7,229 nucleotides of DNA from Verrucomicrobiota bacterium (GCA_023430565.1 JAEZAD010000141.1:1-7229); one strand, 5' to 3'. Shown: positions 1-6,375, counted from the stretch's first letter. Notes: generated from the letters alone by a model not told the origin. Translations and numbers: made by a program.

Positions 1-65
1 TCCCGATCTCCCGCGCCTCCCGCCTCCGCCGCGAAACCTACACCCCCGTCGCGCACTCCACCTGA
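1..65 (+). CDS. C-terminal end of an unidentified upstream protein (partial)
   Basis: Reading from base 3, twenty sense codons end in a TGA at 63-65, and the peptide finishes RRETYTPVAHST. Nineteen of the twenty codons end in G or C, mostly C, which matches the codon style of the two clear + strand genes in this window (the EamA transporter and the GH3 enzyme). The minus-strand frame that would put the same C bases in its third codon position is broken by a stop at 38-40, which favours the + reading. Too little is present to name a family. The stop overlaps the left end of the inverted-repeat region that follows. Moderate confidence that it is a real coding tail; none about function. Confidence 0.5.
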   Translation, partial: PISRASRLRRETYTPVAHST

Positions 66-228
66 AGGTTCAAATGGAGGTTTAGCCGCTCTCTCCCCAG
101 CAACCGTCCGAAGTCTTTTTGTCATTCTGAGCGAAGCGACGAATCCATGGCGACGTTCGCCACCCATCCAGCCGTGAATTCGATGCGTTGCTCAGAATGA
201 CACAGGGTTGAGCTCAACCTCCTTCAGG
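61..228. repeat. MITE/REP-like nested inverted repeat in the intergenic region
   Basis: Two 27-nt arms at 120-146 and 176-202 are inverted copies of each other. The outer 13 nt (TGTCATTCTGAGC and its complement) match perfectly and the rest match in most positions. The centre holds another perfect 6-bp hairpin, TGGCGA-CGT-TCGCCA, at 148-162. Outside the arms, CCTGAAGG (61-68) and GGAGGTT (76-82) are both complementary to the overlapping AACCTCCTTCAGG at 216-228, which hints at a larger element with degenerate ends. The TGTCATTCTGAGCGAAGCGA core resembles a motif I recall as dispersed in intergenic DNA of several bacterial phyla. No protein is encoded. It could act as a transcript-end hairpin between the upstream + gene and the convergent small gene on the right, but there is no T-run directly after the arms. 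Confidence 0.7.
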
Positions 229-281
229 ATTCGCGACCATTCGCGTTCCATTGGCGGTTTCGTCTCTTGGGATTCCGCCCC

Positions 282-659
282 TCACTCCCCCGCCGCATCC
301 CGCACCGTCACATTCACCGCCAGCAACCGTCCCTCGCCTCCCCGCATCACGCTGACAATCACTTTCTCCCCCGCCCGTAAATCGTCCAAGCTGATCGTCT
401 CCGCCCCGCGCATGATCGCCGTATCCGGCGTCACCTGCACCGCCACGACCTCCGTGTTGCGCACGATCATCGTGAAATCGATGTCCGTCTTCCGCACAAT
501 CTCGCCCTGCATCATGAATTGATTGCTCGCCACCGCTTGGATCGTCGCCAGCCGCGGCAACGGCACCTGCACCAGCTTCGCCCGCGCTTCCACCCCCAGC
601 GCCAGCAACGCACCGAACGCGACAACGACGAGACCGCCTCGCAGAGCTTGAGTCTTCAT
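282..659 (-). CDS. Small secreted DUF5666-like protein
   Basis: A 125-residue protein. The start was put at the ATG of MKTQALRGG because this gives a clean signal peptide: positive charge at K2 and R7, a hydrophobic stretch at about 9-23, and a likely cleavage after ARA at 25-27. A GTG at 690-692 would add 11 residues ahead of this signal and is less likely. The mature part, about residues 45-120, has the beta-rich pattern of DUF5666-type domains: an opening strand (MMQGEIVRKTDIDFTMIV), then TPDTAI, then a 'LDDLRAGEKVIVSV' turn and a closing strand. This is pattern recognition, not a search result. Likely periplasmic or surface-exposed; biochemical role unknown. It is transcribed away from the EamA transporter with about 130 bp between starts, so the two do not share an operon. 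There is no clear Shine-Dalgarno. Confidence 0.72.
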   Translation of the reverse strand: MKTQALRGGLVVVAFGALLALGVEARAKLVQVPLPRLATIQAVASNQFMMQGEIVRKTDIDFTMIVRNTEVVAVQVTPDTAIMRGAETISLDDLRAGEKVIVSVMRGGEGRLLAVNVTVRDAAGE

Positions 660-788
660 GATGGGGAAATACCCGCCGCGCACCACGCGCACCGGGTCAT
701 CGCCATGGAACGCCCCCCGCCGTCCCCGTTCCTACTCGGTCCGCCCAGCGCTCGACTCCGGTAATTCCCCGATCACCTTCGCCCTCTC

Positions 789-1667
789 ATGGCCTGGCGC
801 TACCTGCTCCTGCTCCTCGGCGTATTCGGCTGCTCCACGTCCGTCATCCTGATCAAGGCCAGCGAAACCCACGCCGGCGTCATCCCGCCCGCGCGCCTCC
901 TCCTCGCCGTCCTCGCCCTTTCGCCCCTCTTCTTCCTCGACCTCCGTCGCCACCGCGCCGCCTACACCGCCGCCCATCTTCGTCGCACCACCCTCCCCGC
1001 CTTCATCCTCGCCCTGCACTTCATCTCCTGGACCTACGGCGCCCGCACCACCTACGCCGCTCAAGCCACCCTCATCGTCAACCTCGTCCCCGTCGCCATC
1101 CCGTTCTTCCTGCATTCGCTCGTCGGCGAGAAAATCAACCGCGTCGAACTCGTCGGCACCGCCATCGCCATCGCCGGCCTCCTTCTCCTCAACGCCCACG
1201 ACGCCCTCACCGGCAGCGGCGACCTCCTCGGCAACGTCGTCTGCTTCGTCTCCATGCTTCTCTTCGCTTGGTATCTCGCGCTCGGCCGCGCCAACCGCGA
1301 CTTCCCCACGCTCTGGCTCTACGTCGTCCCCGTCTACTTCCAAGCCGGCCTCTTCAGCCTCATCGCCTCGCTCCCCTGGCTCGACACCTTCGCCTACACC
1401 TCGCTCCGCGAAGGGTCGCTCCTCGCCGGTCTCGCGATTCTCCCAACGATCATCGGCCACTCGCTTCTCAACCATTCCCTCCGCCACATCCGCGGCCAGG
1501 TCGTCAGCCTCTGCAACTCCGGCCAGTTCATCTTCGCCGGCATCATGGCCTTCTTCCTCTTCCACGAAACGCCCACCGCCCTCTTCCTCGCCGCCGCCGC
1601 CATCGTCTCCGCCGGCATCGCCACCGTCGTCCTCGCCACCCCCACCACTCCCCCGCGCCTCCGCTAA
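789..1667 (+). CDS. EamA/DMT-superfamily transporter (ten-helix permease)
   Basis: A 292-residue inner-membrane protein of the usual size for the drug/metabolite transporter superfamily with two EamA domains. Ten hydrophobic segments can be seen at about 3-22, 35-50, 69-84, 92-110, 120-136, 146-164, 175-195, 211-229, 240-258 and 263-283. The two halves are separated by the polar stretch around 137-145. The end of the first half (GEKINRVELVGTAIAIAGLLLL) and of the second (FLFHETPTALFLAAAAIVSAGI) show the repeated 'E-x(n)-G/A-rich helix' pattern of EamA domains, with E114 and E260 in equivalent places. Substrate cannot be read from sequence; family members export amino acids, metabolites or drugs. 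The ATG at 789 has no recognisable Shine-Dalgarno, and codons end overwhelmingly in C. It converges on the DUF5069 gene across a shared terminator region. Confidence 0.88.
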   Translation: MAWRYLLLLLGVFGCSTSVILIKASETHAGVIPPARLLLAVLALSPLFFLDLRRHRAAYTAAHLRRTTLPAFILALHFISWTYGARTTYAAQATLIVNLVPVAIPFFLHSLVGEKINRVELVGTAIAIAGLLLLNAHDALTGSGDLLGNVVCFVSMLLFAWYLALGRANRDFPTLWLYVVPVYFQAGLFSLIASLPWLDTFAYTSLREGSLLAGLAILPTIIGHSLLNHSLRHIRGQVVSLCNSGQFIFAGIMAFFLFHETPTALFLAAAAIVSAGIATVVLATPTTPPRLR

Positions 1668-1677
1668 TTCCGTCGGC

Positions 1678-1693
1678 CGCGAGACCGCTCGCG
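1678..1693 (+). other. Hairpin just after the EamA gene stop
   Basis: A perfect 6-bp inverted repeat, CGCGAG-ACCG-CTCGCG, begins 11 nt after the TAA of the transporter gene. No T-run follows, so it does not qualify as an intrinsic terminator. It may protect the mRNA 3' end, or it may be chance in GC-rich DNA. Confidence 0.4.
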
Positions 1694-1716
1694 CCCACCG
1701 CCCTCGATTCCCCTCC

Positions 1717-1753
1717 AAAAAAAGCCGCCCGTCCCCGAGCGGCCCCGTTTTTT
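1717..1753 (-). terminator. Intrinsic terminator of the DUF5069 gene, possibly bidirectional
   Basis: On the minus strand the RNA forms an 8-bp stem (GCCGCUCG with CGGGCGGC, one G-U pair) closed by a GGGA tetraloop of the GNRA type. It is directly followed by seven U residues, complementary to A7 at 1717-1723. It sits 26 nt after the stop of the DUF5069 gene, where a terminator is expected. On the + strand the same DNA gives a weaker stem, because the G-U pair becomes a C-A mismatch. Its T6 run (1748-1753) is set off from the stem by CCCG, so termination of the EamA transcript there is possible but poorer. Confidence 0.82.
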
Positions 1754-1769
1754 CATTTCACGACAGCGC

Positions 1770-2213
1770 CTACTTCAACACCGCCTCGTGAAACTCCTGC
1801 CAGCTGTCCAGATCGTTCAACCGCACCGCGTCTTTCGGTGCGGTCGCGTCATCCGGCAGCTCATTGTTCTTCAACACCCCACGCCGCGTCTCGTCATCGT
1901 GGTTATACCCGCGCACCGCCGCATTGTGTTTCTCGACGCTCGCCGCATCCAGCTTCACTCCCGGCTGCCGCTTCACCCACGCCTCGAACTGCGGATAACT
2001 CGGATGCTGGCTGCGGATGTAGTTCAGCGTCGCCTCGCGATCCAACCCGAGCGCATCGAGCGTCATCTGGTCGAACCCTTTCCCGCACCCCGGATAACGC
2101 GGATCCAGCTTGTCGCGCGCTTCCAACGAAGCCTTCAGCCAAAACCGCGGCAAATGCAGCACGCCCAGCGGTCCCGCCGTGCCCGAACTAATGAGAGGAA
2201 TGAAGGTGTCCAT
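1770..2213 (-). CDS. DUF5069 domain-containing protein
   Basis: A 147-residue protein with no signal peptide or membrane segment, so presumably cytoplasmic. I recognise it as DUF5069 from its pattern: GPLGVLHLPRFWLKASL (14-30), the YPGCGKGFDQMTLDALGLD block (40-58), the HPSYPQFEAWVKR helix (70-82), and HNAAVRGYNHDD (96-107). The family is known mainly as a conserved hypothetical; I can assign no reaction. Invariant-looking H, D and N residues in the last block could be functional, but that is inference. GGAG lies four bases ahead of the ATG, a rather close Shine-Dalgarno. It is the last minus-strand gene before a strong terminator. It lies 135 bp downstream of msrA, close enough for co-transcription, though a hairpin lies between them. 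Confidence 0.8.
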   Translation of the reverse strand: MDTFIPLISSGTAGPLGVLHLPRFWLKASLEARDKLDPRYPGCGKGFDQMTLDALGLDREATLNYIRSQHPSYPQFEAWVKRQPGVKLDAASVEKHNAAVRGYNHDDETRRGVLKNNELPDDATAPKDAVRLNDLDSWQEFHEAVLK

Positions 2214-2247
2214 GATGCTCCGAGGGGTTGAGGTTTTCCGATCAACT

Positions 2248-2266
2248 CATCGCGACCTACGCGATG
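2248..2266. other. Perfect hairpin between msrA and the DUF5069 gene
   Basis: CATCGCG and CGCGATG form a perfect 7-bp inverted repeat around a 5-nt loop, about 35 nt ahead of the DUF5069 start. There is no U-run after it on either strand, so it is not a standard terminator. It could be an operator, an RNA-processing or stability element in the msrA-DUF5069 transcript, or chance. Confidence 0.45.
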
Positions 2267-2348
2267 CTCCCCGCTCGGACGCCCAAAACGCCGGGAAGTT
2301 GCAGCCCCCGCATCGCCGATCTTCCCTAAAGCTTCCGCCGCCCCGCCC

Positions 2349-2939
2349 TTACTTCCGCTCCGCCTTCAACGCCTTCTCCAGCTTCCGAATCTTCGGCGCG
2401 ATCACGAACGAGCAATACCCCTGGTTCGGATTCTTCGCGAAGTAGTCCTGGTGATACGCCTCCGCTTTCCAAAATTTCTTCAGCGGCACGATCTCCGTCG
2501 TGATCGGATCGCGAAACTCCTGCGCCGCCTTCGCGCGCGATTTCTCCGCCGCCGCCTTCTGCACCTCGTCGGCATACAAGATGATCGAGCGATACTGCGG
2601 CCCGATGTCGTTCCCCTGCCCTCCGACCTGCGTCGGATTGTGCACCTGCCAGAAATAATCGAGCACGTCCTCCAACGACACCTCCGCCGGATCGTAATCG
2701 ATCTTGATCACCTCCGCGTGCCCCGTCGCATGCGCGCACACCTGCTCATACGTCGGATTCGCCTCCTCGCCACCCGCATAACCGCTCACGACGTCCTTCA
2801 CCCCGGGCAACAAATCATACGCCGCTTCCGTGCACCAGAAGCACCCGCCGCCGAGCACGATCGATTCGAGTTTCTTGGTTTCCGCCGCCTGGGTCGTCGT
2901 CATGAGAACAAGGGAAAAAAAAGCGAACAGCCGTTTCAT
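2349..2939 (-). CDS. msrA: Peptide-methionine (S)-S-oxide reductase MsrA, exported form
   Basis: Reduces methionine-S-sulfoxide in oxidised proteins, and free Met-S-sulfoxide, back to methionine. The protein has 196 residues. The GCFWC motif holds the catalytic Cys33. Y64, E76, D111 and Y116 fall at the same spacing from it as Tyr82, Glu94, Asp129 and Tyr134 do from Cys51 in E. coli MsrA, so the active site is intact. GHAEV (73-77) and PTQVGGQGNDIGPQYRS (102-118) are family hallmarks. C176 in NQGYC is the likely resolving cysteine. The ATG at 2939 was chosen because it opens with a signal peptide (MKRLFAFFSLVLMTTTQA); the upstream ATG at 2969 would bury it. This places the enzyme in the periplasm, where it would need an external reductant. 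No msrB is fused or adjacent. No clear Shine-Dalgarno. Confidence 0.96.
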   Translation of the reverse strand: MKRLFAFFSLVLMTTTQAAETKKLESIVLGGGCFWCTEAAYDLLPGVKDVVSGYAGGEEANPTYEQVCAHATGHAEVIKIDYDPAEVSLEDVLDYFWQVHNPTQVGGQGNDIGPQYRSIILYADEVQKAAAEKSRAKAAQEFRDPITTEIVPLKKFWKAEAYHQDYFAKNPNQGYCSFVIAPKIRKLEKALKAERK

Positions 2940-2989
2940 GTCAGTGAGAGCCACCGTGCCCCAAAACATTCCCGCCGCAACTCACACCC

Positions 2990-3083
2990 GTGGCTACGAG
3001 CGTGAGCGAGTGGATCGGTCCTGACGTAGCTGCGAGCGCCAGCGAGTGGCTTCCGACTTCGTAGCTACGACGTGAGCGAGTGG
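2990..3083. repeat. Three imperfect copies of a 24-bp motif, about 36-bp period
   Basis: Copies lie at 2990-3013, 3026-3049 and 3061-3083. Each reads roughly GTAGCTACGAGCG plus TGAGCGAGTGG. Copy 2 has TGCG and CCAG variants and copy 3 lacks one base. The intervening 11-12 nt differ (for example ATCGGTCCTGAC and CTTCCGACTTC). A partial fourth unit may begin near 3097 (GCAGCTCCG). The block fills most of the 172-bp gap between the Gfo/Idh/MocA gene and msrA. It contains no gene and no U-run, and copy 2 can form a short hairpin, GCCA-GCGAG-TGGC. It looks like a chromosomal dispersed-repeat cluster rather than a CRISPR. Confidence 0.75.
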
Positions 3084-3111
3084 ATCCGCGCGCGACGCAG
3101 CTCCGCCCCCC

Positions 3112-4473
3112 TCACAAATGAAACACCTTCCGCCCCGCCATCACCTCCTGCCTCCGCTCATCAAACGTCACCCGCTGCCCCGTCCGCGCCGCCGCATTCG
3201 CCATGATGCACGCAATCGCATGCTGATAACCCGCCTCCACCGGCGCATTCGGCTGCTGCCGCGAACGCACACACTCCAGCCAGTTCCGCACATGCGCCGT
3301 CGTCATCGCATCGCCACCCATGTTCGCCGCCGTCGACGCCGCCTCGCCCTCCAATTCCCGCGGCTCCAGGAGATTCGGCTGCATCCCCATCGCACTCGCA
3401 TACTGCGCCTCCAGTCCGCCATTCGGCGTCACCTGCCGCGTATCCAGATTCAACTCACCGCCGTTCGCATAATAAATCTCCTTCACCCCGCCCGCCGAGT
3501 TCGTGAACCGCGACGAATACGTCACCTGAAACCCCTTCGTCTTGTCATCCAGCGGACCGTAATCGAACACCGCCGTCAGTGTGTCGAAATTCGTCCGCCC
3601 ATCCTTCCATAAATAAATCCCGCCATTCGCGCTCACGCTCCGCGGATGCGCCAGTCCCGTGAACCAATGCACCGTGTCGATCTGGTGACACATCCATTGC
3701 CCCGGAATCCCCGACGAATACGGCCAGAACAACCGATACTCGAGATACCGCCGCGGATCGAACTTCGCCCGCGGCCGGTTCATCAAAAACCGTTTCCAAT
3801 CCACCTCCTCCTCGCGCAGTGCCTCCACCAGCGCCGGCCGCCGCCAGCGTCCCGGCTGATTCACGTTCCACGTCATCTCCACCGACACGATATCCCCAAA
3901 CGCCCCCGAATCGATGAACCGCTTCGCCGCGTGATAAGTTGTCCCGCTCCGCCGCTGTGAACCGATCTGCACGATCCGGTCGCTCGCCCGCACCGCCTTC
4001 AACGCCGCCCGCGCATCCTTCATCGTCTCGGCAAACGGTTTTTCGACGTAAACATCGCATCCCGCCTCCACGCCTTCGATGCAGTGCAGCGCATGCTGGA
4101 AATCCGCCGTGCTGATCACCACCGCGTCCGGCTTCGCCTTCTCGTAAAGCTCCTCGTTGTTCCGATACGCCGGCACCTGCACCCCGCCAAGCTCCGCCGC
4201 AAAAAACGCCACCGCCTCCTCGCGTCGCCGACTCCAAAGATCGGATACGCCCACGATCTCCAGGTTGAACTCGTCCCGCAGCTGCTTCAGCGCCGGAAAG
4301 AGCGAGTCCCGAAACCGATCCGAAAACCCCACGATCCCGATCCGCAGCCGCTCGTTCGCGCCCGCCGCCCCCTGCCCAAACACCCGCACCCCCGAACTCG
4401 CGATCGCCAATCCCGCCGCCACCACCGAGGCATTCCGCACAAACTCGCGCCGATTCAAGGGGTATGAAGTCAT
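3112..4473 (-). CDS. Tat-exported Gfo/Idh/MocA family oxidoreductase
   Basis: A 453-residue NAD(P)-dependent sugar or polyol oxidoreductase of the Gfo/Idh/MocA family. Residues 1-38 form a twin-arginine signal (NRREFVRNAS, then a hydrophobic stretch VVAAGLAIASSGVRVFG), pointing to folded, cofactor-loaded export, as in glucose-fructose oxidoreductase. The Rossmann strand is RLRIGIVGFSD (42-52); its glycine pattern is looser than the usual GxGxxG. The EKP motif at 144-146 carries the expected catalytic Lys145. The C-terminal dehydrogenase domain includes CHQIDTVHW (262-270), with H263, D266 and H269 in the place of the family's active-site 'H-x-x-D-x-x-x-W' helix. Substrate cannot be deduced. 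Such secreted members are numerous in Verrucomicrobiota and Planctomycetes. It starts 102 bp downstream of ettA and lies ahead of msrA on the same strand, but the repeat-filled gap argues against tight coupling. No strong Shine-Dalgarno. Confidence 0.93.
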   Translation of the reverse strand: MTSYPLNRREFVRNASVVAAGLAIASSGVRVFGQGAAGANERLRIGIVGFSDRFRDSLFPALKQLRDEFNLEIVGVSDLWSRRREEAVAFFAAELGGVQVPAYRNNEELYEKAKPDAVVISTADFQHALHCIEGVEAGCDVYVEKPFAETMKDARAALKAVRASDRIVQIGSQRRSGTTYHAAKRFIDSGAFGDIVSVEMTWNVNQPGRWRRPALVEALREEEVDWKRFLMNRPRAKFDPRRYLEYRLFWPYSSGIPGQWMCHQIDTVHWFTGLAHPRSVSANGGIYLWKDGRTNFDTLTAVFDYGPLDDKTKGFQVTYSSRFTNSAGGVKEIYYANGGELNLDTRQVTPNGGLEAQYASAMGMQPNLLEPRELEGEAASTAANMGGDAMTTAHVRNWLECVRSRQQPNAPVEAGYQHAIACIMANAAARTGQRVTFDERRQEVMAGRKVFHL

Positions 4474-4528
4474 GCCCCCAACTAATGCTTCTCCTCACCC
4501 TCACCGCCAGCGCGAACTTCCTCCTCTT

Positions 4529-4565
4529 CTTCGCGAATCTTCGCCCTCCTTCGCGTCTTCGCGCT
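4529..4565. repeat. Short CTTCGCG direct repeats
   Basis: About four units of 9-10 nt in tandem (CTTCGCGAAT, CTTCGCCCT, CCTTCGCGT, CTTCGCGCT) lie in the 102-bp gap between the ettA stop and the Gfo/Idh/MocA start. Read on the minus strand they are CGCGAAG units in the presumed ettA trailer. This kind of CGCGAAG-rich tract is something I recall from intergenic DNA in several bacteria; no function is evident. Confidence 0.6.
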
Positions 4566-4575
4566 TAGTCTCCGT

Positions 4576-6264
4576 TCACCGCGTTAACTTCCGATACTTC
4601 ACCCGATGCGGCTGCTCCGCGTCCTTCCCCTTCCGTCGTTTGAAGTCCTCGTGATACGCCGAGAAATTCCCGTTGAACCACTTCACCTCACTCTCGCCCT
4701 CGAACGCTAAAATATGCGTCGCCACGCGATCGAGAAACCATCGGTCGTGCGACACCACCACCGCGCACCCCGCAAAATTCTCCAAACCTTCCTCCAGCGC
4801 GCGAATCGAGTTCACGTCCAAATCGTTCGTCGGCTCATCCAACAAAATCAGATTCGCCCCGCTCTTCAGCAGCCGCGCCAGGTGCACGCGATTCCGCTCC
4901 CCGCCCGACAACACCCCGACCTTCTTCTGCTGATCCGCGCCCGTGAACCCGAACTGCGCACAATACGCCCGCGAGTTCACCTCCCGTCCCGGCAGCTTCA
5001 TGATCTCCTCGCCGCCACTGATCGCCTCCCAGATCGTCGCCTCGTTCGGCAGCGACTCACGCGACTGATCCACATGCGCGATCTTCACCGTGTCACCCAC
5101 GCGCAACGCCCCCGCATCCGCCGTCTCCGCACCGATGATCAACCGAAACATCGTCGTCTTCCCCGCGCCGTTCGGTCCAATCACACCCACAATCCCGCCC
5201 GGCGGCAGTGAAAAGTTCACGCCTTCGAACAGCACATTGTCCCCATAACTCTTCGCCAGATCCTTCGCCTCCACCACCAGCGTGCCGAGTCGCGGCCCCG
5301 GCGGAATCAAAATTTCAAACTCACGCTCCTGGGCCGCCACGTTCTGCTTCAGCATCGTCTCATACGCATTGATGCGCGCCTGCCCTTTTGCCTGCCGCGC
5401 TTTCGCGCCCGACCGAATCCATTCCAGCTCGCGCGCCATCGCCTTCTGCCGCCGGTCCTCCGTCCGCTGCTCCACCGCCTGACGCCGCTGCTTCTGCTCC
5501 AGCCACGACGAATAATTTCCCTTCCACGGAATCCCATGCCCGCGATCCAGCTCCAGAATCCACTGCGCAACATTGTCCAAAAAATACCGGTCATGCGTCA
5601 CCGCGATCACCGTTCCTTCATAACGCGCCAGATGCTGCTCGAGCCAGTTCACGCTCTCCGCGTCCAAATGATTCGTCGGCTCGTCCAACAGCAGGATCGC
5701 CGGCTTTTGCAACAACAGCCGCGCCAACGCCACCCGCCGCCGTTCGCCACCCGAAAGCTTGTCCACGATCGCATCGCCCGGCGGACACCGCAGCGCATCC
5801 ATCGCCATCTCCACCTGCGGCGCCACATCCCACGCCCCGAGCGCATCAATCTTCTCCTGCAGCTCTCCCTGCCGCTGCATGATCTTCTCCTTCTCCGTCT
5901 CGTCCTCCGTCGCGCCGAGCTCGTCCCACGTCGCATCATACGCGCTCGTCAGATCCGTCAGGTGCTTCACCCCTTCCTCCACGCACGCCCGCACCGTCGC
6001 CCCCGCCGTCAACTGCGGCTCCTGCTCCAGCAGCCCCACCGAATACCCGGGCTCGAAATGCACCCGCCCGTCGATCTCCTTGTCGCGACCGGCCAGAATT
6101 TTCAGCAGTGACGACTTACCCGATCCATTCAACCCCAGCACCCCGATCTTCGCCCCATAGAAAAACGACAGCGAAATATCCCTGAGGATTTCCTTGCGCT
6201 CGATTTTCTTCGAGACGCCCAGCATCGAAAAAATCACCGTCGGAGCTTCGTCACTTTTGGCCAT
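4576..6264 (-). CDS. ettA: ABC-F protein EttA, energy-dependent translational throttle
   Basis: A soluble ribosome-binding ATPase that gates entry of the 70S initiation complex into elongation according to energy state. It has 562 residues (E. coli EttA has 555). First ATPase domain: Walker A GLNGSGKS (44-51), signature LSGGE (170-174), Walker B LLLDEP (191-196, catalytic E195), switch His224. The arm insertion, about 90-150, lies between Walker A and the signature. The linker/P-site tRNA-interaction region, about 245-325, has WKGNYSSWLEQK and ends IPPGPRLG, both EttA hallmarks. Second ATPase domain: GPNGAGKT (363-370), LSGGER (452-457), LILLDEP (472-478, E477), His506. No membrane segments. 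The tail HRVKYRKL is basic. The ATG at 6264 matches known EttA N-termini; the frame is open further upstream, but that stretch overlaps the GH3 gene and looks non-coding. AAGG lies nine bases before the ATG, inside a small hairpin. Confidence 0.96.
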   Translation of the reverse strand: MAKSDEAPTVIFSMLGVSKKIERKEILRDISLSFFYGAKIGVLGLNGSGKSSLLKILAGRDKEIDGRVHFEPGYSVGLLEQEPQLTAGATVRACVEEGVKHLTDLTSAYDATWDELGATEDETEKEKIMQRQGELQEKIDALGAWDVAPQVEMAMDALRCPPGDAIVDKLSGGERRRVALARLLLQKPAILLLDEPTNHLDAESVNWLEQHLARYEGTVIAVTHDRYFLDNVAQWILELDRGHGIPWKGNYSSWLEQKQRRQAVEQRTEDRRQKAMARELEWIRSGAKARQAKGQARINAYETMLKQNVAAQEREFEILIPPGPRLGTLVVEAKDLAKSYGDNVLFEGVNFSLPPGGIVGVIGPNGAGKTTMFRLIIGAETADAGALRVGDTVKIAHVDQSRESLPNEATIWEAISGGEEIMKLPGREVNSRAYCAQFGFTGADQQKKVGVLSGGERNRVHLARLLKSGANLILLDEPTNDLDVNSIRALEEGLENFAGCAVVVSHDRWFLDRVATHILAFEGESEVKWFNGNFSAYHEDFKRRKGKDAEQPHRVKYRKLTR

Positions 6265-6269
6265 GCCCG

Positions 6270-6301
6270 CCGACCTTGTCGGTTGCGCGCCCGCGCGCAA
6301 C
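6270..6301. promoter_or_regulatory. Two adjoining hairpins just upstream of ettA
   Basis: CCGAC-CTT-GTCGG (6270-6282) and the stronger GTTGCGCG-CCCG-CGCGCAAC (6282-6301, perfect 8-bp stem) abut, beginning 5 nt before the ettA ATG on the minus strand. They lie in the 117-bp divergent region shared with the GH3 gene. On the ettA mRNA the first hairpin would cover the best Shine-Dalgarno candidate (AAGG). They could be a translational control element or an operator for divergent promoters; the role is inference. I could not make out reliable -35/-10 boxes in this region. Confidence 0.5.
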
Positions 6302-6343
6302 TCCCGCCATCCACCCACCCAATCAAACAGTTTGTCATTCCGC

Positions 6344-6375
6344 CCCAACTCCCATCTCCCATCTTCCATCTCCCA
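6344..6375. repeat. 7-bp tandem repeat CCCATCT in the GH3 leader
   Basis: Units CCCAACT, CCCATCT, CCCATCT, TCCATCT and a partial CCCA follow each other without gaps and end 6 nt before the GH3 start codon. The stretch from 6341 to 6381 contains only two G residues, so a + strand transcript would be pyrimidine-rich and largely unstructured there. It resembles slippage-prone microsatellite DNA. Confidence 0.7.

Noticed and set aside
229..245. Direct repeat ATTCGCG-ACC-ATTCGCG as an insertion-site duplication
   Set aside because: Both copies are side by side with 3 nt between, not flanking an element.
732..1718. Long open frame on the minus strand opposite the EamA transporter
   Set aside because: The translation is a low-complexity string of G, E, D, A and R, as expected from the antisense of C-ending codons. 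The + strand reading gives a clear ten-helix transporter.
1268..2191. Long + strand frame across the EamA end and the DUF5069 gene
   Set aside because: It is a Pro/Arg/His-rich translation that crosses the terminator and two well-supported genes in other frames.
2990..3083. CRISPR array
   Set aside because: The copies are imperfect and only three, the 'spacers' are 11-12 nt, and no cas gene is in the window.
3545..4504. Second long minus-strand frame overlapping the Gfo/Idh/MocA gene
   Set aside because: It is a shifted reading with glycine/arginine-rich composition. The other frame has an intact Tat signal, Rossmann start and EKP motif.
6324..6334. CAAACAGTTTG palindrome as an operator between ettA and GH3
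   Set aside because: An 11-bp odd palindrome is easily due to chance and no regulator or repeat of the site is visible.
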